A stretch of DNA of 15,158 nucleotides from an uncultured Clostridia bacterium (GTDB taxonomy: Bacteria > Bacillota > Clostridia > Oscillospirales > Butyricicoccaceae): NCBI GenBank assembly GCA_910586575.1, contig CAJUJQ010000076.1, positions 1-15,158 of the forward strand. Reading direction: 5' to 3'. Below the pieces are notes generated by a model, which was not told where the DNA came from, did no database searches, and worked only from the letters and a program-made list of their open reading frames with translations. Within the stretch, counting starts at the first letter, position 1. Each line of letters opens with the position of its first letter. Both the position numbers and the translations under genes were made by a program. Below, piece after piece: positions 7,016 to 15,090 of the stretch.

Positions 7016-7044
7016 TTGCATTTACATGATTTTTATGGTATGAT
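7016..7044 (+). promoter_or_regulatory. Sigma-A promoter for the trpS operon
   Basis: TTGCAT (7016-7021) and TATGAT (7039-7044) are 17 bases apart, with an extended -10 TGG at 7036-7038. Transcription would start near 7051, leaving a leader of about 47 bases before the ATG at 7098. That is too short for a T-box. The leader contains the small inverted repeat GTATA (7053-7057) and TATAC (7064-7068). Confidence 0.8.
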
Positions 7045-7097
7045 ATCCGAAGGTATACTCTGATATACGAAATCTACGGTAAAGGAAGTCTTTATAG

Positions 7098-8099
7098 ATG
7101 AGAGATCCCCATAAACAGACGATTTTCTCTGGCGTGCAGCCCTCCGGCCATCTGACGCTGGGAAATTACCTGGGCGCGATTAAGCATTTCGCCACCCTCC
7201 AGGATGAATACAACTGCATCTACTGTGTTGTTGACATGCACGCTATCACCATCCGCCAGGACCCCGCCGGGCTACGCAGACAGACGCTTGAGCTGCTCGC
7301 GCAATATATCGCCTGCGGTATCGACCCGAAGAAATCTATCCTCTTTATTCAGAGCCATGTACCCGCCCATGCACAGCTTTCGTGGGTACTCAACTGCTAC
7401 ACCATGTTTGGTGAGATGAGCCGCATGACCCAGTTCAAGGACAAATCCGCCAAGCACGCTGACAACATCAATGTCGGCCTGTTTGACTACCCTGTACTGA
7501 TGGCGGCGGATATCCTGCTTTACCAGACCCACAAAGTGCCGGTCGGTATCGATCAGCAGCAGCACATTGAGATTACCCGCGATATCGCCCAACGGTTCAA
7601 CAGCATTTATTCGGATACCTTCGTCATCCCCGAGGGCTTCTATCCCAAGGTGGGCGCGAAAATCAACAGCCTGTCCGAACCGACGAAAAAAATGAGCAAA
7701 TCCGACGAAAACCCGAACGGTTATATCCTGCTGCTCGACAAGCCGGAGGATATTATGCGCAAGTTCAAGCGCGCTGTCACCGACTCCGACAACCGCATCA
7801 TCCGCGCCGAGGGCAAGGACGGCATCACCAACCTGATTACCATCTATGCTGCGGCGACCGGCAAGACCCCGGAAGAGGTCGAAGCTGAATTCGCCGGGCA
7901 GGGCTACGGCGCGTTCAAGCCCGCCGTCGGCGAAGCCGTTGCCGAGCTGCTGCGCCCGGTACGCGAGACGACCGAGGACCTGCTGAAGAACAAAGACTAT
8001 CTGGAGCAGATTTATAAGGAAGGTGCGGAGCAGGCAAACTACATTGCCCAAAAGACGCTCGACAAGGTTTACCGCAAAATCGGCTTCGTCAAGCGTTAA
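7098..8099 (+). CDS. trpS: Tryptophanyl-tRNA synthetase, class I
   Basis: Charges tRNA-Trp with tryptophan. The 333-aa length is standard for bacterial TrpRS. The class I HIGH-type signature appears as PSGHLTLGNY (residues 15-24), and the KMSKS loop is exact at 198-202, followed by DEN. The middle shows the family's dimer and tryptophan-pocket segments, such as VGIDQQQHIEITRDIAQRFN, and the C-terminal helical anticodon domain is complete. AAAGGAAG (7081-7088) lies 9 bases before the ATG. It is the first gene of a plus-strand operon; the next gene begins 11 bases after its stop. Its link to surface-polymer genes is a matter of transcription only, as far as the sequence shows. Confidence 0.97.
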   Translation: MRDPHKQTIFSGVQPSGHLTLGNYLGAIKHFATLQDEYNCIYCVVDMHAITIRQDPAGLRRQTLELLAQYIACGIDPKKSILFIQSHVPAHAQLSWVLNCYTMFGEMSRMTQFKDKSAKHADNINVGLFDYPVLMAADILLYQTHKVPVGIDQQQHIEITRDIAQRFNSIYSDTFVIPEGFYPKVGAKINSLSEPTKKMSKSDENPNGYILLLDKPEDIMRKFKRAVTDSDNRIIRAEGKDGITNLITIYAAATGKTPEEVEAEFAGQGYGAFKPAVGEAVAELLRPVRETTEDLLKNKDYLEQIYKEGAEQANYIAQKTLDKVYRKIGFVKR

Positions 8100-8110
8100 G
8101 GCGGTACGCT

Positions 8111-9199
8111 ATGACAGAAATTCAACTCATCGGCAAAATTGTCGGCGCATTTGCGCTGGCGGGCTTCCTCTCCTATCTGCTGACGCCCTTTGTCAAGCAG
8201 CTGGCAGGCCGCCTCGGCGCAATCGATACTCCCAAGGATGACCGCCGGATGCACAAAAAGCCTATCCCCCGCCTGGGCGGGCTGGGGATTTTCCTGGCCT
8301 TCCTGTGCACGCTGCTCCTTTTTGGCGAGTTCAGCGCACAAATGCTCAGTGTGATGCTGGGCGCGACGGTCATTGTCGTACTCGGCATCTTTGATGATAT
8401 CATGGCACTGGGCGCAAAGCTGAAATTTATTGTGCAGATTTTTGCCGCCTGCATCCCGGTCTGCATGGGCGGGCTGCGCATTGAAATGTTTACCAATTTC
8501 AACCCGTTTTCGGACAGCTTTTACTTTGACCTCGGTATTTTTGCCATCCCGGTCACCATCTTGTGGATTGTCGGCATCACCAACGCGGTCAACCTGATTG
8601 ACGGGCTGGACGGCCTCGCCGTCGGCGTGTCCTCGATTGCGGCAATTACCATGCTGGCGGTTTCCCTGCTGGCTGGTCAGCCCATGATTGCCATTATTAT
8701 GGCGGCACTGGCCGGGGCGTGCATCGGGTTCATGCCCTACAACGTCAACCCCGCAAGCATTTTTATGGGGGATACCGGCGCAACTTTTCTGGGGTATATG
8801 CTGGCGACAGCGTCCATCATGGGCCTGTTTAAGTTTTACGCGGTCATTTCCTTTGCGGTGCCCTTCCTGATTCTGGGCCTGCCGATTTTCGACACCTTCT
8901 CGGCGATTACCCGCCGCCTTGCCGAAGGCCGCAGCCCCATGAGCCCCGACCGCAGCCATGTCCATCACAAGCTGATTGACATGGGCTTCAACCAGAAACA
9001 GGCGGTTGCCATCCTGTACGCCATCAGCGGCACGCTTGGCCTGGCGGCAGTCGTGCTGACCTCCTCGGGCGAAATGAAGGCGATGATTTTGCTGATTGCC
9101 GTACTGTTGGTGCTTGCCGCCGCCATTTGTATCCTCTACAGCCACGAGCAGCACGTCCACGATGCTGACGGAAAGGAACAGGAACATGGAGAAGATTAA
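8111..9199 (+). CDS. tagO: Undecaprenyl-phosphate GlcNAc-1-phosphate transferase family (TagO/WecA-like)
   Basis: Integral membrane enzyme of the MraY/WecA/TagO family. It transfers a sugar-1-phosphate, most likely GlcNAc-1-P, from its UDP form to undecaprenyl phosphate, the first step of teichoic acid, capsule or exopolysaccharide synthesis. The 362-aa protein has about ten hydrophobic membrane segments. Family motifs are clear: DDRRMHKKPIPRLGG (43-57), Mg-binding DD at 95-96, NLIDGLDG (161-168), FMGDTGATFLG, and the HVHH motif at 283-286 that fits the WecA/TagO branch rather than MraY. AAGGCGG lies just before the ATG, 11 bases after trpS. The downstream epimerase overlaps it by 14 bases, which supports a surface-polymer role. 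The exact sugar is inferred. Confidence 0.92.
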   Translation: MTEIQLIGKIVGAFALAGFLSYLLTPFVKQLAGRLGAIDTPKDDRRMHKKPIPRLGGLGIFLAFLCTLLLFGEFSAQMLSVMLGATVIVVLGIFDDIMALGAKLKFIVQIFAACIPVCMGGLRIEMFTNFNPFSDSFYFDLGIFAIPVTILWIVGITNAVNLIDGLDGLAVGVSSIAAITMLAVSLLAGQPMIAIIMAALAGACIGFMPYNVNPASIFMGDTGATFLGYMLATASIMGLFKFYAVISFAVPFLILGLPIFDTFSAITRRLAEGRSPMSPDRSHVHHKLIDMGFNQKQAVAILYAISGTLGLAAVVLTSSGEMKAMILLIAVLLVLAAAICILYSHEQHVHDADGKEQEHGED

Positions 9200-10334
9200 A
9201 GTAATGACCGTTTTCGGCACCCGCCCGGAAGCGATTAAAATGGCCCCGCTGGTGCACGAGCTGGCACGCAGCGAATACACCGAACCCATTGTCTGCGTGA
9301 CCGCGCAGCACCGGGAAATGCTCGACCAGGTGCTGGATATTTTTAAGATTAAACCGGATTTTGACCTCGATATTATGGAGCAGCGCCAGACGCTTGCCAC
9401 CATCACCGAAAAAGCGCTGCGCGGGCTGGACGACGTCCTGCTGGAAGCCAAGCCCGAAATTGTGCTGGTGCACGGCGACACCTCGACCACCTTTGCAGGC
9501 GCGCTCGCGGCGTTTTACCATCAAATCCCGGTCGGCCACGTCGAGGCCGGGCTGCGCACCTACGATAAATATTCCCCCTTCCCAGAGGAGGTCAACCGCC
9601 GCCTGGTCGGGCAAATTGCGACGCTGCATTTCGCCCCGACCGAGCGCAACCGGCAGAACCTCGCCCGCGAGCAAATCATTGACGGGGTGTCGGTCTGCGG
9701 CAACACGGTTGTGGATGCCATCCATTTGACCGTACAGCCTGATTTCGCTTTCCGGGACGAGCAGCTAAAAGCCCTTGATTATGACAACAGTCGTGTCGTG
9801 CTCGTTACCGCCCACCGCCGCGAAAATTACGGCGAGGCGATGGAAAATATCTGCCGCGCCATCGGGCGGCTGTCTGACCGCTACTCGGATGTGCATTTCG
9901 TTTACCCGGTGCACCTCAGCCCTTATGTGCGGGAAACCGCGCAGAAATTCCTTGGCGGACGGGAACGCGTGCACCTGATTCACCCGCTGTCCGTGGATGA
10001 AATACACAACCTGATGGCACGCTGTTACCTGATCATGACTGATTCGGGCGGCTTGCAGGAGGAAGCGCCCTCGCTGGGCAAGCCGGTGCTGGTGCTCCGC
10101 CGCGAGACCGAGCGCCCCGAAGCCGTCGAAGCCGGGACGGTCAAACTGGCGGGTGTGGAGGAAGAAACCATCTTTTCCCTCGCCTGCGAGCTGTTTGATG
10201 ACCGCGCCGCCTATGACGCGATGGCGCACGCCGTCAACCCGTACGGCGATGGCCACGCATGCAGCCGGATTGTTCAGCATATCGCGCATTATTTTGGCCG
10301 TATAGACAGCGCGCCCGCGCCGTTCGTACCCTGA
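9186..10334 (+). CDS. wecB: UDP-N-acetylglucosamine 2-epimerase (non-hydrolysing)
   Basis: Interconverts UDP-GlcNAc and UDP-ManNAc in the cytoplasm, supplying ManNAc for teichoic acid linkage units or polysaccharide (MnaA/WecB family). The start at 9186 is preferred because the protein then begins MEKIKVMTVFGTRPEAIKMA, the standard N-terminus, and AAAGGAACAGGA precedes it. A longer in-frame extension to 9096 lies inside the upstream gene in another frame. The 382-aa length is typical. Motifs include GTRPE (11-15), HGDT (96-99), VEAGLRT with PFPEEVNRR, AHRREN (209-214) and DSGGLQEEAP from 286, followed by RRETERPEAVEAGT. All belong to the GT-B-fold active site of this family. It overlaps the upstream transferase by 14 bases and the next gene by one base, so the genes are very likely translationally coupled. 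Confidence 0.95.
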   Translation: MEKIKVMTVFGTRPEAIKMAPLVHELARSEYTEPIVCVTAQHREMLDQVLDIFKIKPDFDLDIMEQRQTLATITEKALRGLDDVLLEAKPEIVLVHGDTSTTFAGALAAFYHQIPVGHVEAGLRTYDKYSPFPEEVNRRLVGQIATLHFAPTERNRQNLAREQIIDGVSVCGNTVVDAIHLTVQPDFAFRDEQLKALDYDNSRVVLVTAHRRENYGEAMENICRAIGRLSDRYSDVHFVYPVHLSPYVRETAQKFLGGRERVHLIHPLSVDEIHNLMARCYLIMTDSGGLQEEAPSLGKPVLVLRRETERPEAVEAGTVKLAGVEEETIFSLACELFDDRAAYDAMAHAVNPYGDGHACSRIVQHIAHYFGRIDSAPAPFVP

Positions 10335-11098
10335 TGAAGCAGAAATTCTCCCCAAACGCACCCATAGCGGCGGCAGTCGTCGCGGCGATGATTGTCGGGA
10401 TGCTGTTCCTGAGCTACTTCCTGTCCTCCGGCTTTGGCGCCCAAAACGAACCCCCTCCCCTGTCCGCGCCGACCACCGACACCGCCGCTGCTGACGGCCA
10501 GGGCGAGCTGCAAGGCATCAAAGGGGTTCAAATCACGCCGCAGAATATCCAGGAAGTGATAAAAGCCCTCAGCCGCCTGCAAAATTACGCGCAAACGGTT
10601 TCCAGCACGCTCTATTATAACGGTAAAAGCAGCACGCAGACCGTCGCGCAGTATGTACGCGGGGATGTCTGCCGCACGAATGTACTGCGGGGCGGCTCGA
10701 CCATCGAAAGCTATCTGCGCGCGGGCGCCGACTTTTACGCGTGGCAGCCGGGCGGAACGCCCTTCCACGGCGCGGCGGGCGATTTCTCCGCGGACAGCAT
10801 GGCAATGCTGCCGGACTGGCAGACGGTGGCTTCCCTCCCGCCGGAAGCAATCCTTTCGGCGGATTCGATTGTCACGGACGGCGAGCCGACCCTCCGGGTG
10901 ACCGCTGAAACCGGCGGGCGTACCATTGTATATGAAATCTCCGCCATCAGTGGCCTGCTGACCGCCGCGCACTATTATGAAGCGGATACCTTAATCCGCG
11001 AATTGAAAATTACAGGGGTTTCCATGGAGGAGCCTAGCGCTTCCCATTTCACACTGCCCGATGGGACCTCTGTCCTTCCCGAAGTTGAGCAGCCCTAA
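10334..11098 (+). CDS. Membrane-anchored extracytoplasmic protein, unknown function
   Basis: A 254-aa protein that I cannot assign to a named family. The start at 10334 is chosen because it overlaps the epimerase stop (TGATG), and starts further upstream would lie inside the epimerase gene. There is no strong Shine-Dalgarno site, which suggests coupled translation. Residues 11-33 form one uncleaved-looking membrane helix (AAAVVAAMIVGMLFLSYFL), followed by a proline- and alanine-rich linker to about residue 60. The outer domain (about 65-250) has alternating strands and an 'SSTLYYNGKSSTQ' to 'YEISAISGLLTAAHYYEA' pattern resembling LolA-like or lipoprotein-sensor folds; this resemblance is an impression only. 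It contains one internal Cys (CRTN) and no lipobox. Its place at the end of a surface-polymer operon suggests a cell-envelope role. Confidence 0.85.
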   Translation: MKQKFSPNAPIAAAVVAAMIVGMLFLSYFLSSGFGAQNEPPPLSAPTTDTAAADGQGELQGIKGVQITPQNIQEVIKALSRLQNYAQTVSSTLYYNGKSSTQTVAQYVRGDVCRTNVLRGGSTIESYLRAGADFYAWQPGGTPFHGAAGDFSADSMAMLPDWQTVASLPPEAILSADSIVTDGEPTLRVTAETGGRTIVYEISAISGLLTAAHYYEADTLIRELKITGVSMEEPSASHFTLPDGTSVLPEVEQP

Positions 11099-11117
11099 CA
11101 ATGGGCTGCTCAATTTT
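11085..11117 (+). terminator. Rho-independent terminator with stop codon in its loop
   Basis: TTGAGCAGCCC (11085-11095) pairs perfectly over 11 bp with GGGCTGCTCAA (11103-11113), followed by TTTT (11114-11117). The loop TAACAAT contains the TAA stop of the preceding gene, so the 5' arm encodes that gene's last residues. It ends the trpS-tagO-wecB operon. Confidence 0.85.
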
Positions 11118-11177
11118 GGATATACTTTTACTTCATTTTTCATAAATTGACAAACAAAGAATGGGGGGTATCAATCC

Positions 11178-11902
11178 ATGGTTGTCCCAAAATTTTTCGA
11201 GTTTTTTAAAGGATTCCTGCTGGCGGTCAATGACGGTGAACTGCATACTGCAAGGGAAGTAAGGGAAACGCCCGCTTCCTATATTTGGAAAAATCCGAAA
11301 AGTTCCGGATATTCAAAGAATTCAATTAATCTGTCAATTCAAACACCTCCCAATTAGCTGATGAGGAGAAAGACGAGTCCCCTTTTGAGATTTTGGATAT
11401 CGCATCCCAACAGGTTACGGCTACCCTGTCAAGCCAGCTGATGGACGAAGTGATGAAATTATCACCGGCAGAATTTGAAAAACTGGTTGTCAGCCTGCTG
11501 CTTCACACGGGATATGGAAACGGTGTAACTGAGGCAGGTATGGTCACTCAGCAGTCAAATGACGGCGGAATTGATGTCATCATCAAAGAGGATCAGCTTG
11601 GGTTCAGCAACATTTATATCCAGGCAAAACAATGGGCAACGAATCAAACCATCGGGAAACCGGAAATTCAAAAGTTTGTAGGCGCGCTGCAAGGACAGCA
11701 GGCGCAAAAAAGGCTGTTTATCACAACCGCAAAGTTTTCCAGCGTGGCTCTGCAATATGCGGATAATCTGCTTGGTACAAAGATTGTTTTAGTCGATGGG
11801 TTAACGCTGGCAAAGCTGATGATTAAGCACAATGTCGGTGTTCCCGTTGAACATGTCTATGAAATTAAAAAAGTGGACAGCGATTTCTTTTCAGAATTAT
11901 AA
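11178..11902 (+). pseudogene. mrr: Decayed Mrr-family restriction endonuclease
   Basis: A type IV (methylation-directed) restriction gene that has been broken. A frame starting with ATG at 11178, preceded by GGGGGG (11163-11168), reads MVVPKFFEFF then LLAVNDGELHTAREVRE, the beginning of an Mrr N-terminal winged-helix domain. It then becomes unrelated sequence and stops at 11355-11357. From about 11261 another frame reads KGNARFLYLEKSEKF, then IFKEFN, a TAA (11327-11329), and on through ADEEKDESPF into a complete C-terminal catalytic domain. That domain keeps the PD-(D/E)XK residues: Asp of GGID (11573) and the QAK motif (11621-11629), then KPEIQKFVGALQGQ. Compared with intact Mrr proteins of about 300 aa, roughly 60-75 residues of the N-terminal domain appear deleted near 11258, with a frame change. 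The catalytic part is open from 11330 but has only a poor TTG start at 11393 and no ribosome binding site. It is A+T-richer than its neighbours. Confidence 0.82.
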
Positions 11903-11923
11903 TACGAATATGGAGAAATGAAA

Positions 11924-13177
11924 ATGAGCAACTATCTGGATATTTCCGACGAAATCTACGCGCTTGGCGAACAGACCGAGCACGAAATTGCCCCCTATTT
12001 TTCACGCATTGACCGTATCTGCGACCGCAACACCGAAAAGGTACTGGCGGCTTTCCGCAAGAACCGCGTCAGCGACAACCTGTTTGCCGGGACGACCGGC
12101 TACGGCTACGACGACGCGGGGCGCGACCGCCTCGACCAAATCTACGCGGATATTTTCGGGACCGAGGCGGCGCTGGTGCGCATCGGGTTTGTCAACGGCA
12201 CGCATGCGCTTTGCTGCGCGATGTTCTCCGCTGTCAAGACCGGGGACATGGTACTCAGCGTCACGGGCGCGGCGTATGACACCTTACAAAACACCATTAC
12301 CGGCGACCAGTGCGGCAGCATGAAAAATTACGGCATCGGCTACCGGCAGGTGGAGATGAAGGACGGGCTGCCCGACCTTCCCGCGATTGAAGCGGCGGCG
12401 GGAGACCCTGCCATTAAGCTGGTGTTTATCCAGCGTTCCAAGGGCTACGCTATGCGCGAAACGCTTTCCTGCGAACAGATTGGGGAAATCTGCGATGTTG
12501 TCCGCCGGGTGAACCCTTCCGCTGTCATTATGGTGGATAACTGCTATGGGGAATTTGTCGAGGAAACCGAGCCGGCACAGGCAGGAGCGGATTTAATCGC
12601 GGGTTCCCTCATTAAAAACCCCGGCGGCGGGCTGGCACCCACGGGCGGCTATATCGCGGGACGCGCCGATTTGGTCGAAAACGCCGCCTTCCGGCTGACC
12701 GCGCCCGGTATCGGCGGCGAATGCGGCTGCACCATGGGGCAGAACCGCCTGCTCTATCAGGGGCTGTTCCTTGCCCCTCACACGACCGCACAGGCGCTCA
12801 AGACCGCGATTTTCTGTGCAAAGGTCATGGAACTTTTGGGCTTCGAGGTACGTCCAAAGGCAGAGGAAATCCGTCATGATATCATTCAGACAATCGCGTT
12901 TGGCGCGCCGGAACCGCTGCGCCGCTTCTGCGAGGGAATCCAGGCGGGCGCGCCGGTCGATTCCTTTGTCACCCCTGAGCCGTGGGCCATGCCGGGATAC
13001 GACGACCCGGTCATTATGGCGGCGGGCGCGTTTGTGCAGGGGGCGTCCATTGAGCTTTCAGCGGACGCGCCCATGCGGGAACCGTATGTCTGTTACATGC
13101 AGGGCGGCCTAACGTATTCCTCCGGCAAAGCGGGTATCCTGCTCGCCGCCGAGCGCATCAAAAGCCTGAAACCGTAG
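11924..13177 (+). CDS. ynbB: PLP-dependent YnbB-family enzyme ('aluminium resistance' / methionine gamma-lyase-like)
   Basis: A cytoplasmic fold-type I PLP enzyme of the family annotated as aluminium resistance protein or methionine gamma-lyase-like; the physiological reaction in bacteria is poorly defined. The ATG at 11924 is preferred over the in-frame ATG at 11918 because GGAG (11912-11915) is 8 bases from the former and only 2 from the latter. This gives 417 aa, close to B. subtilis YnbB. Visible features are the cofactor-phosphate region around FVNGTHALCCAMFSAV, the Asp in VIMVDNCYGEFVEE that should contact the PLP ring nitrogen, and the Schiff-base lysine, probably Lys231, in GSLIKNPGGGLAPTGGYIAG. 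The protein appears complete. It directly follows the mrr remnant by 21 bases; its own promoter was not identified. Its G+C-rich codon use matches the chromosome. Confidence 0.92.
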   Translation: MSNYLDISDEIYALGEQTEHEIAPYFSRIDRICDRNTEKVLAAFRKNRVSDNLFAGTTGYGYDDAGRDRLDQIYADIFGTEAALVRIGFVNGTHALCCAMFSAVKTGDMVLSVTGAAYDTLQNTITGDQCGSMKNYGIGYRQVEMKDGLPDLPAIEAAAGDPAIKLVFIQRSKGYAMRETLSCEQIGEICDVVRRVNPSAVIMVDNCYGEFVEETEPAQAGADLIAGSLIKNPGGGLAPTGGYIAGRADLVENAAFRLTAPGIGGECGCTMGQNRLLYQGLFLAPHTTAQALKTAIFCAKVMELLGFEVRPKAEEIRHDIIQTIAFGAPEPLRRFCEGIQAGAPVDSFVTPEPWAMPGYDDPVIMAAGAFVQGASIELSADAPMREPYVCYMQGGLTYSSGKAGILLAAERIKSLKP

Positions 13178-13217
13178 TTTTCCGCCCCTGATAGAGCGGA
13201 TTAAGGAGGAATAACGC

Positions 13218-15026
13218 ATGAAACGAATCATTTGCGCTGCGCTTGCCGCGGCAATGCTGACGACCGGTGCCGCTGCCTATCAAGTGCCGCACCAAAATGA
13301 ATCAGACAACATCATCACCCATTATGACGCCAACTGCGACCCTCAGGCGCAGGCAGAAATGCTGCAAAAGCTGGGGCTGTTCCTGGGCACGGACAAGGGC
13401 TTCGAGCTTGACCGCACCATGAGCCGGGTGGAGGCGGCGGCGATGCTCTGCCGGTTCCTGGGCGGCGCGGAGGAAGCTGCGCAGGGCGGTTTCCCGCATC
13501 CCTTCACCGATGTGCCCGCCTGGGCAAATAATGCCATCGGCTGGCTGTACCAGAACAAGCTGACCTATGGCGTTACCAAGACAAAGTACGGCGCGGACCA
13601 GCCGCTGGATGCCGACCAATTTTCGGCATTCCTTTCCCGTGCAGTCTGCGGCGGGGATGACCTCAAGTGCCTGATGCTGACTGATGAGGAAGCCGAGCAG
13701 CTGAAAGGGAAACCCTTCCTGCGTTCCTACGCGGTTGCGATGTCTGTCCGTGCCCTGTCAGTATCCGGCGGGGCAGGCGGAGGGACGCTTGCAGAGCATC
13801 TGATTACACAGGGCGTTTTTACAACGGAGGAATTTGCGGATGCGGCCTGGGGCATCTTTTCTCCATTCTTCCGCGGCAATGACGCAATCATGGCGTATAC
13901 TGTATACGCGCAGTGCCAACCGGAGGATTTGAAACAAATCAGCGGCACTGGGGACGCTGAAAAGAATGACCTGCCCTACTTTTACGCATACCGGCCAACG
14001 GATACCCACATGGAAATCTACAGAGTGGACTGGCGCACGCTGGAAAGCAGCCGCCTGGGAGTTGTCCCCATTTCCACCCTCGCATGCTCGGGAAACTACC
14101 TCGGCCAGATTAACGGGCGGGATTATCTCATGCTGACAGACCAAAGGGACGACGAATGGCGCTACAGCCTGTACAGCGTGGAGGGCAAGTCCTTCCGGCT
14201 GGAGCTTTCGGACGAAAAAATCGGGAAAGGGACCTATGACGTGATAGAAAACAGCCAGGATATCGTGCTTTCCTGCATGAACGGCATTTGCCGGATTGAC
14301 GAAAGCGGCGTATCGATGCTGGCCTATCCGGCGCTTGATGGTGACAGCAGCATTGTTTATGCCGGTGAAACGTCCTATGTCGTCCAAACAAAGACCGATG
14401 ACCAAACTACCATTTCCTGCATGCGAGATAACGGCGAGCTGCTCCAAAGCTATTCCGTACCGCGCGCCCAAACCGAAACAAGCAACATCCGCTCCCTTGA
14501 ATATCAGGAGAAACTCGGAATGTATCAAATGCTGTACGGCGAAGCGGGACTGTATCAGTTCGACCCAAAAACCGGCGGGCTGACGCAGGTAATCTCCGAC
14601 CCGGTAGTGGGCATGCTCGCGGAAGGCGATACCGCGTTTTACCTGACCCATGAAAACGGAAAAAATTTCTCCGGCATGAACAAGCTGGGCGGCGATACGA
14701 TTGTCCGTGTCAACCACGCCACCGGAGAACAGGAAACCGTGCTGGACGCTTCCGCCGGGATTCCCATTTCGGACTTTGAAGACACAGTTTCCCCCAGCAC
14801 CGGCCATCTCAAGTTCTACACGGCATCCGATGTCGGAATGCAGCACTTTGACCAGTATTTCTATGATTTTGACCTGGGCACCAAAAAAATCACTGTCCTT
14901 GATTTTGAAGCCGGACGGCCGGAGGTCATGAACGACTTTGACTTCAACAATCCGAGCGTTTACAAAAAGCCGTTTATCGAAGCGGAGCAGGCGCGCCTTG
15001 ACGAAGCCTGGAACAGCAAGCACTGA
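13218..15026 (+). CDS. Secreted S-layer-homology (SLH) domain protein
   Basis: A 602-aa exported protein probably held on the cell wall. AAGGAGG (13203-13209) lies 8 bases before the ATG. Residues 1-20 are a signal peptide (MKRIICAALAAAMLTTGAAA, cleavage likely before Tyr21). Residues about 40-90 hold most of one SLH repeat (LQKLGLFLG, RTMSRVEAAAMLCRFLG). A fuller second repeat starts at HPFTDVPAWANNAIGWLYQ and runs to about 140. A degenerate third may cover about 165-215. SLH repeats bind secondary wall polymers, often pyruvylated. The rest (about 250-590) repeats strand-turn patterns (for example YFYAYRPTD, DYLMLTDQ, YSLYSVEG, LYQFDPKTGGLTQV) that suggest a beta-propeller; that fold is inferred. 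Ligand and function are unknown. The wall-polymer genes upstream make a surface role plausible, but they are not co-transcribed with it. Confidence 0.88.
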   Translation: MKRIICAALAAAMLTTGAAAYQVPHQNESDNIITHYDANCDPQAQAEMLQKLGLFLGTDKGFELDRTMSRVEAAAMLCRFLGGAEEAAQGGFPHPFTDVPAWANNAIGWLYQNKLTYGVTKTKYGADQPLDADQFSAFLSRAVCGGDDLKCLMLTDEEAEQLKGKPFLRSYAVAMSVRALSVSGGAGGGTLAEHLITQGVFTTEEFADAAWGIFSPFFRGNDAIMAYTVYAQCQPEDLKQISGTGDAEKNDLPYFYAYRPTDTHMEIYRVDWRTLESSRLGVVPISTLACSGNYLGQINGRDYLMLTDQRDDEWRYSLYSVEGKSFRLELSDEKIGKGTYDVIENSQDIVLSCMNGICRIDESGVSMLAYPALDGDSSIVYAGETSYVVQTKTDDQTTISCMRDNGELLQSYSVPRAQTETSNIRSLEYQEKLGMYQMLYGEAGLYQFDPKTGGLTQVISDPVVGMLAEGDTAFYLTHENGKNFSGMNKLGGDTIVRVNHATGEQETVLDASAGIPISDFEDTVSPSTGHLKFYTASDVGMQHFDQYFYDFDLGTKKITVLDFEAGRPEVMNDFDFNNPSVYKKPFIEAEQARLDEAWNSKH

Positions 15027-15049
15027 TATCTAAAACACCGCGCAACAGC

Positions 15050-15090
15050 AAAAGCCGATGCAGCGATTTTACAAGCTGCATCGGCTTTTT
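15050..15090 (+). terminator. Strong rho-independent terminator
   Basis: AAAAGCCGATGCAGC (15050-15064) and GCTGCATCGGCTTTT (15075-15089) are exact inverted complements over 15 bp with a 10-base loop, and the stem runs into TTTTT. The A-run at the 5' side means it could also act on minus-strand transcripts. It ends the SLH gene. The remaining 68 bases of the window show nothing I can name. Confidence 0.93.

Noticed and set aside
6801..7043. 80-codon plus-strand ORF in the greA-trpS spacer
   Set aside because: It starts inside the greA promoter, has no ribosome binding site, and ends inside the trpS promoter; the translation looks random.
7045..7097. T-box or tryptophan-responsive leader for trpS
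   Set aside because: The leader is only about 47 bases and lacks a T-box motif or terminator-antiterminator pair.
8096..9490. 464-codon minus-strand open frame
   Set aside because: It runs antisense to the tagO and wecB genes, whose motifs are unmistakable. Its translation is compositionally odd (rich in H, Q, R, N), with no ribosome binding site. High G+C codon use leaves antisense frames open.
11147..11174. TTGACA with TATCAA before the mrr remnant as its promoter
   Set aside because: The boxes are 16 bases apart, but transcription would start at or after the ATG at 11178, so it could not give a normal leader for that frame.
13758..15023. 421-codon minus-strand open frame
   Set aside because: Antisense shadow of the SLH protein gene, which has a signal peptide, SLH repeats and a strong ribosome binding site.
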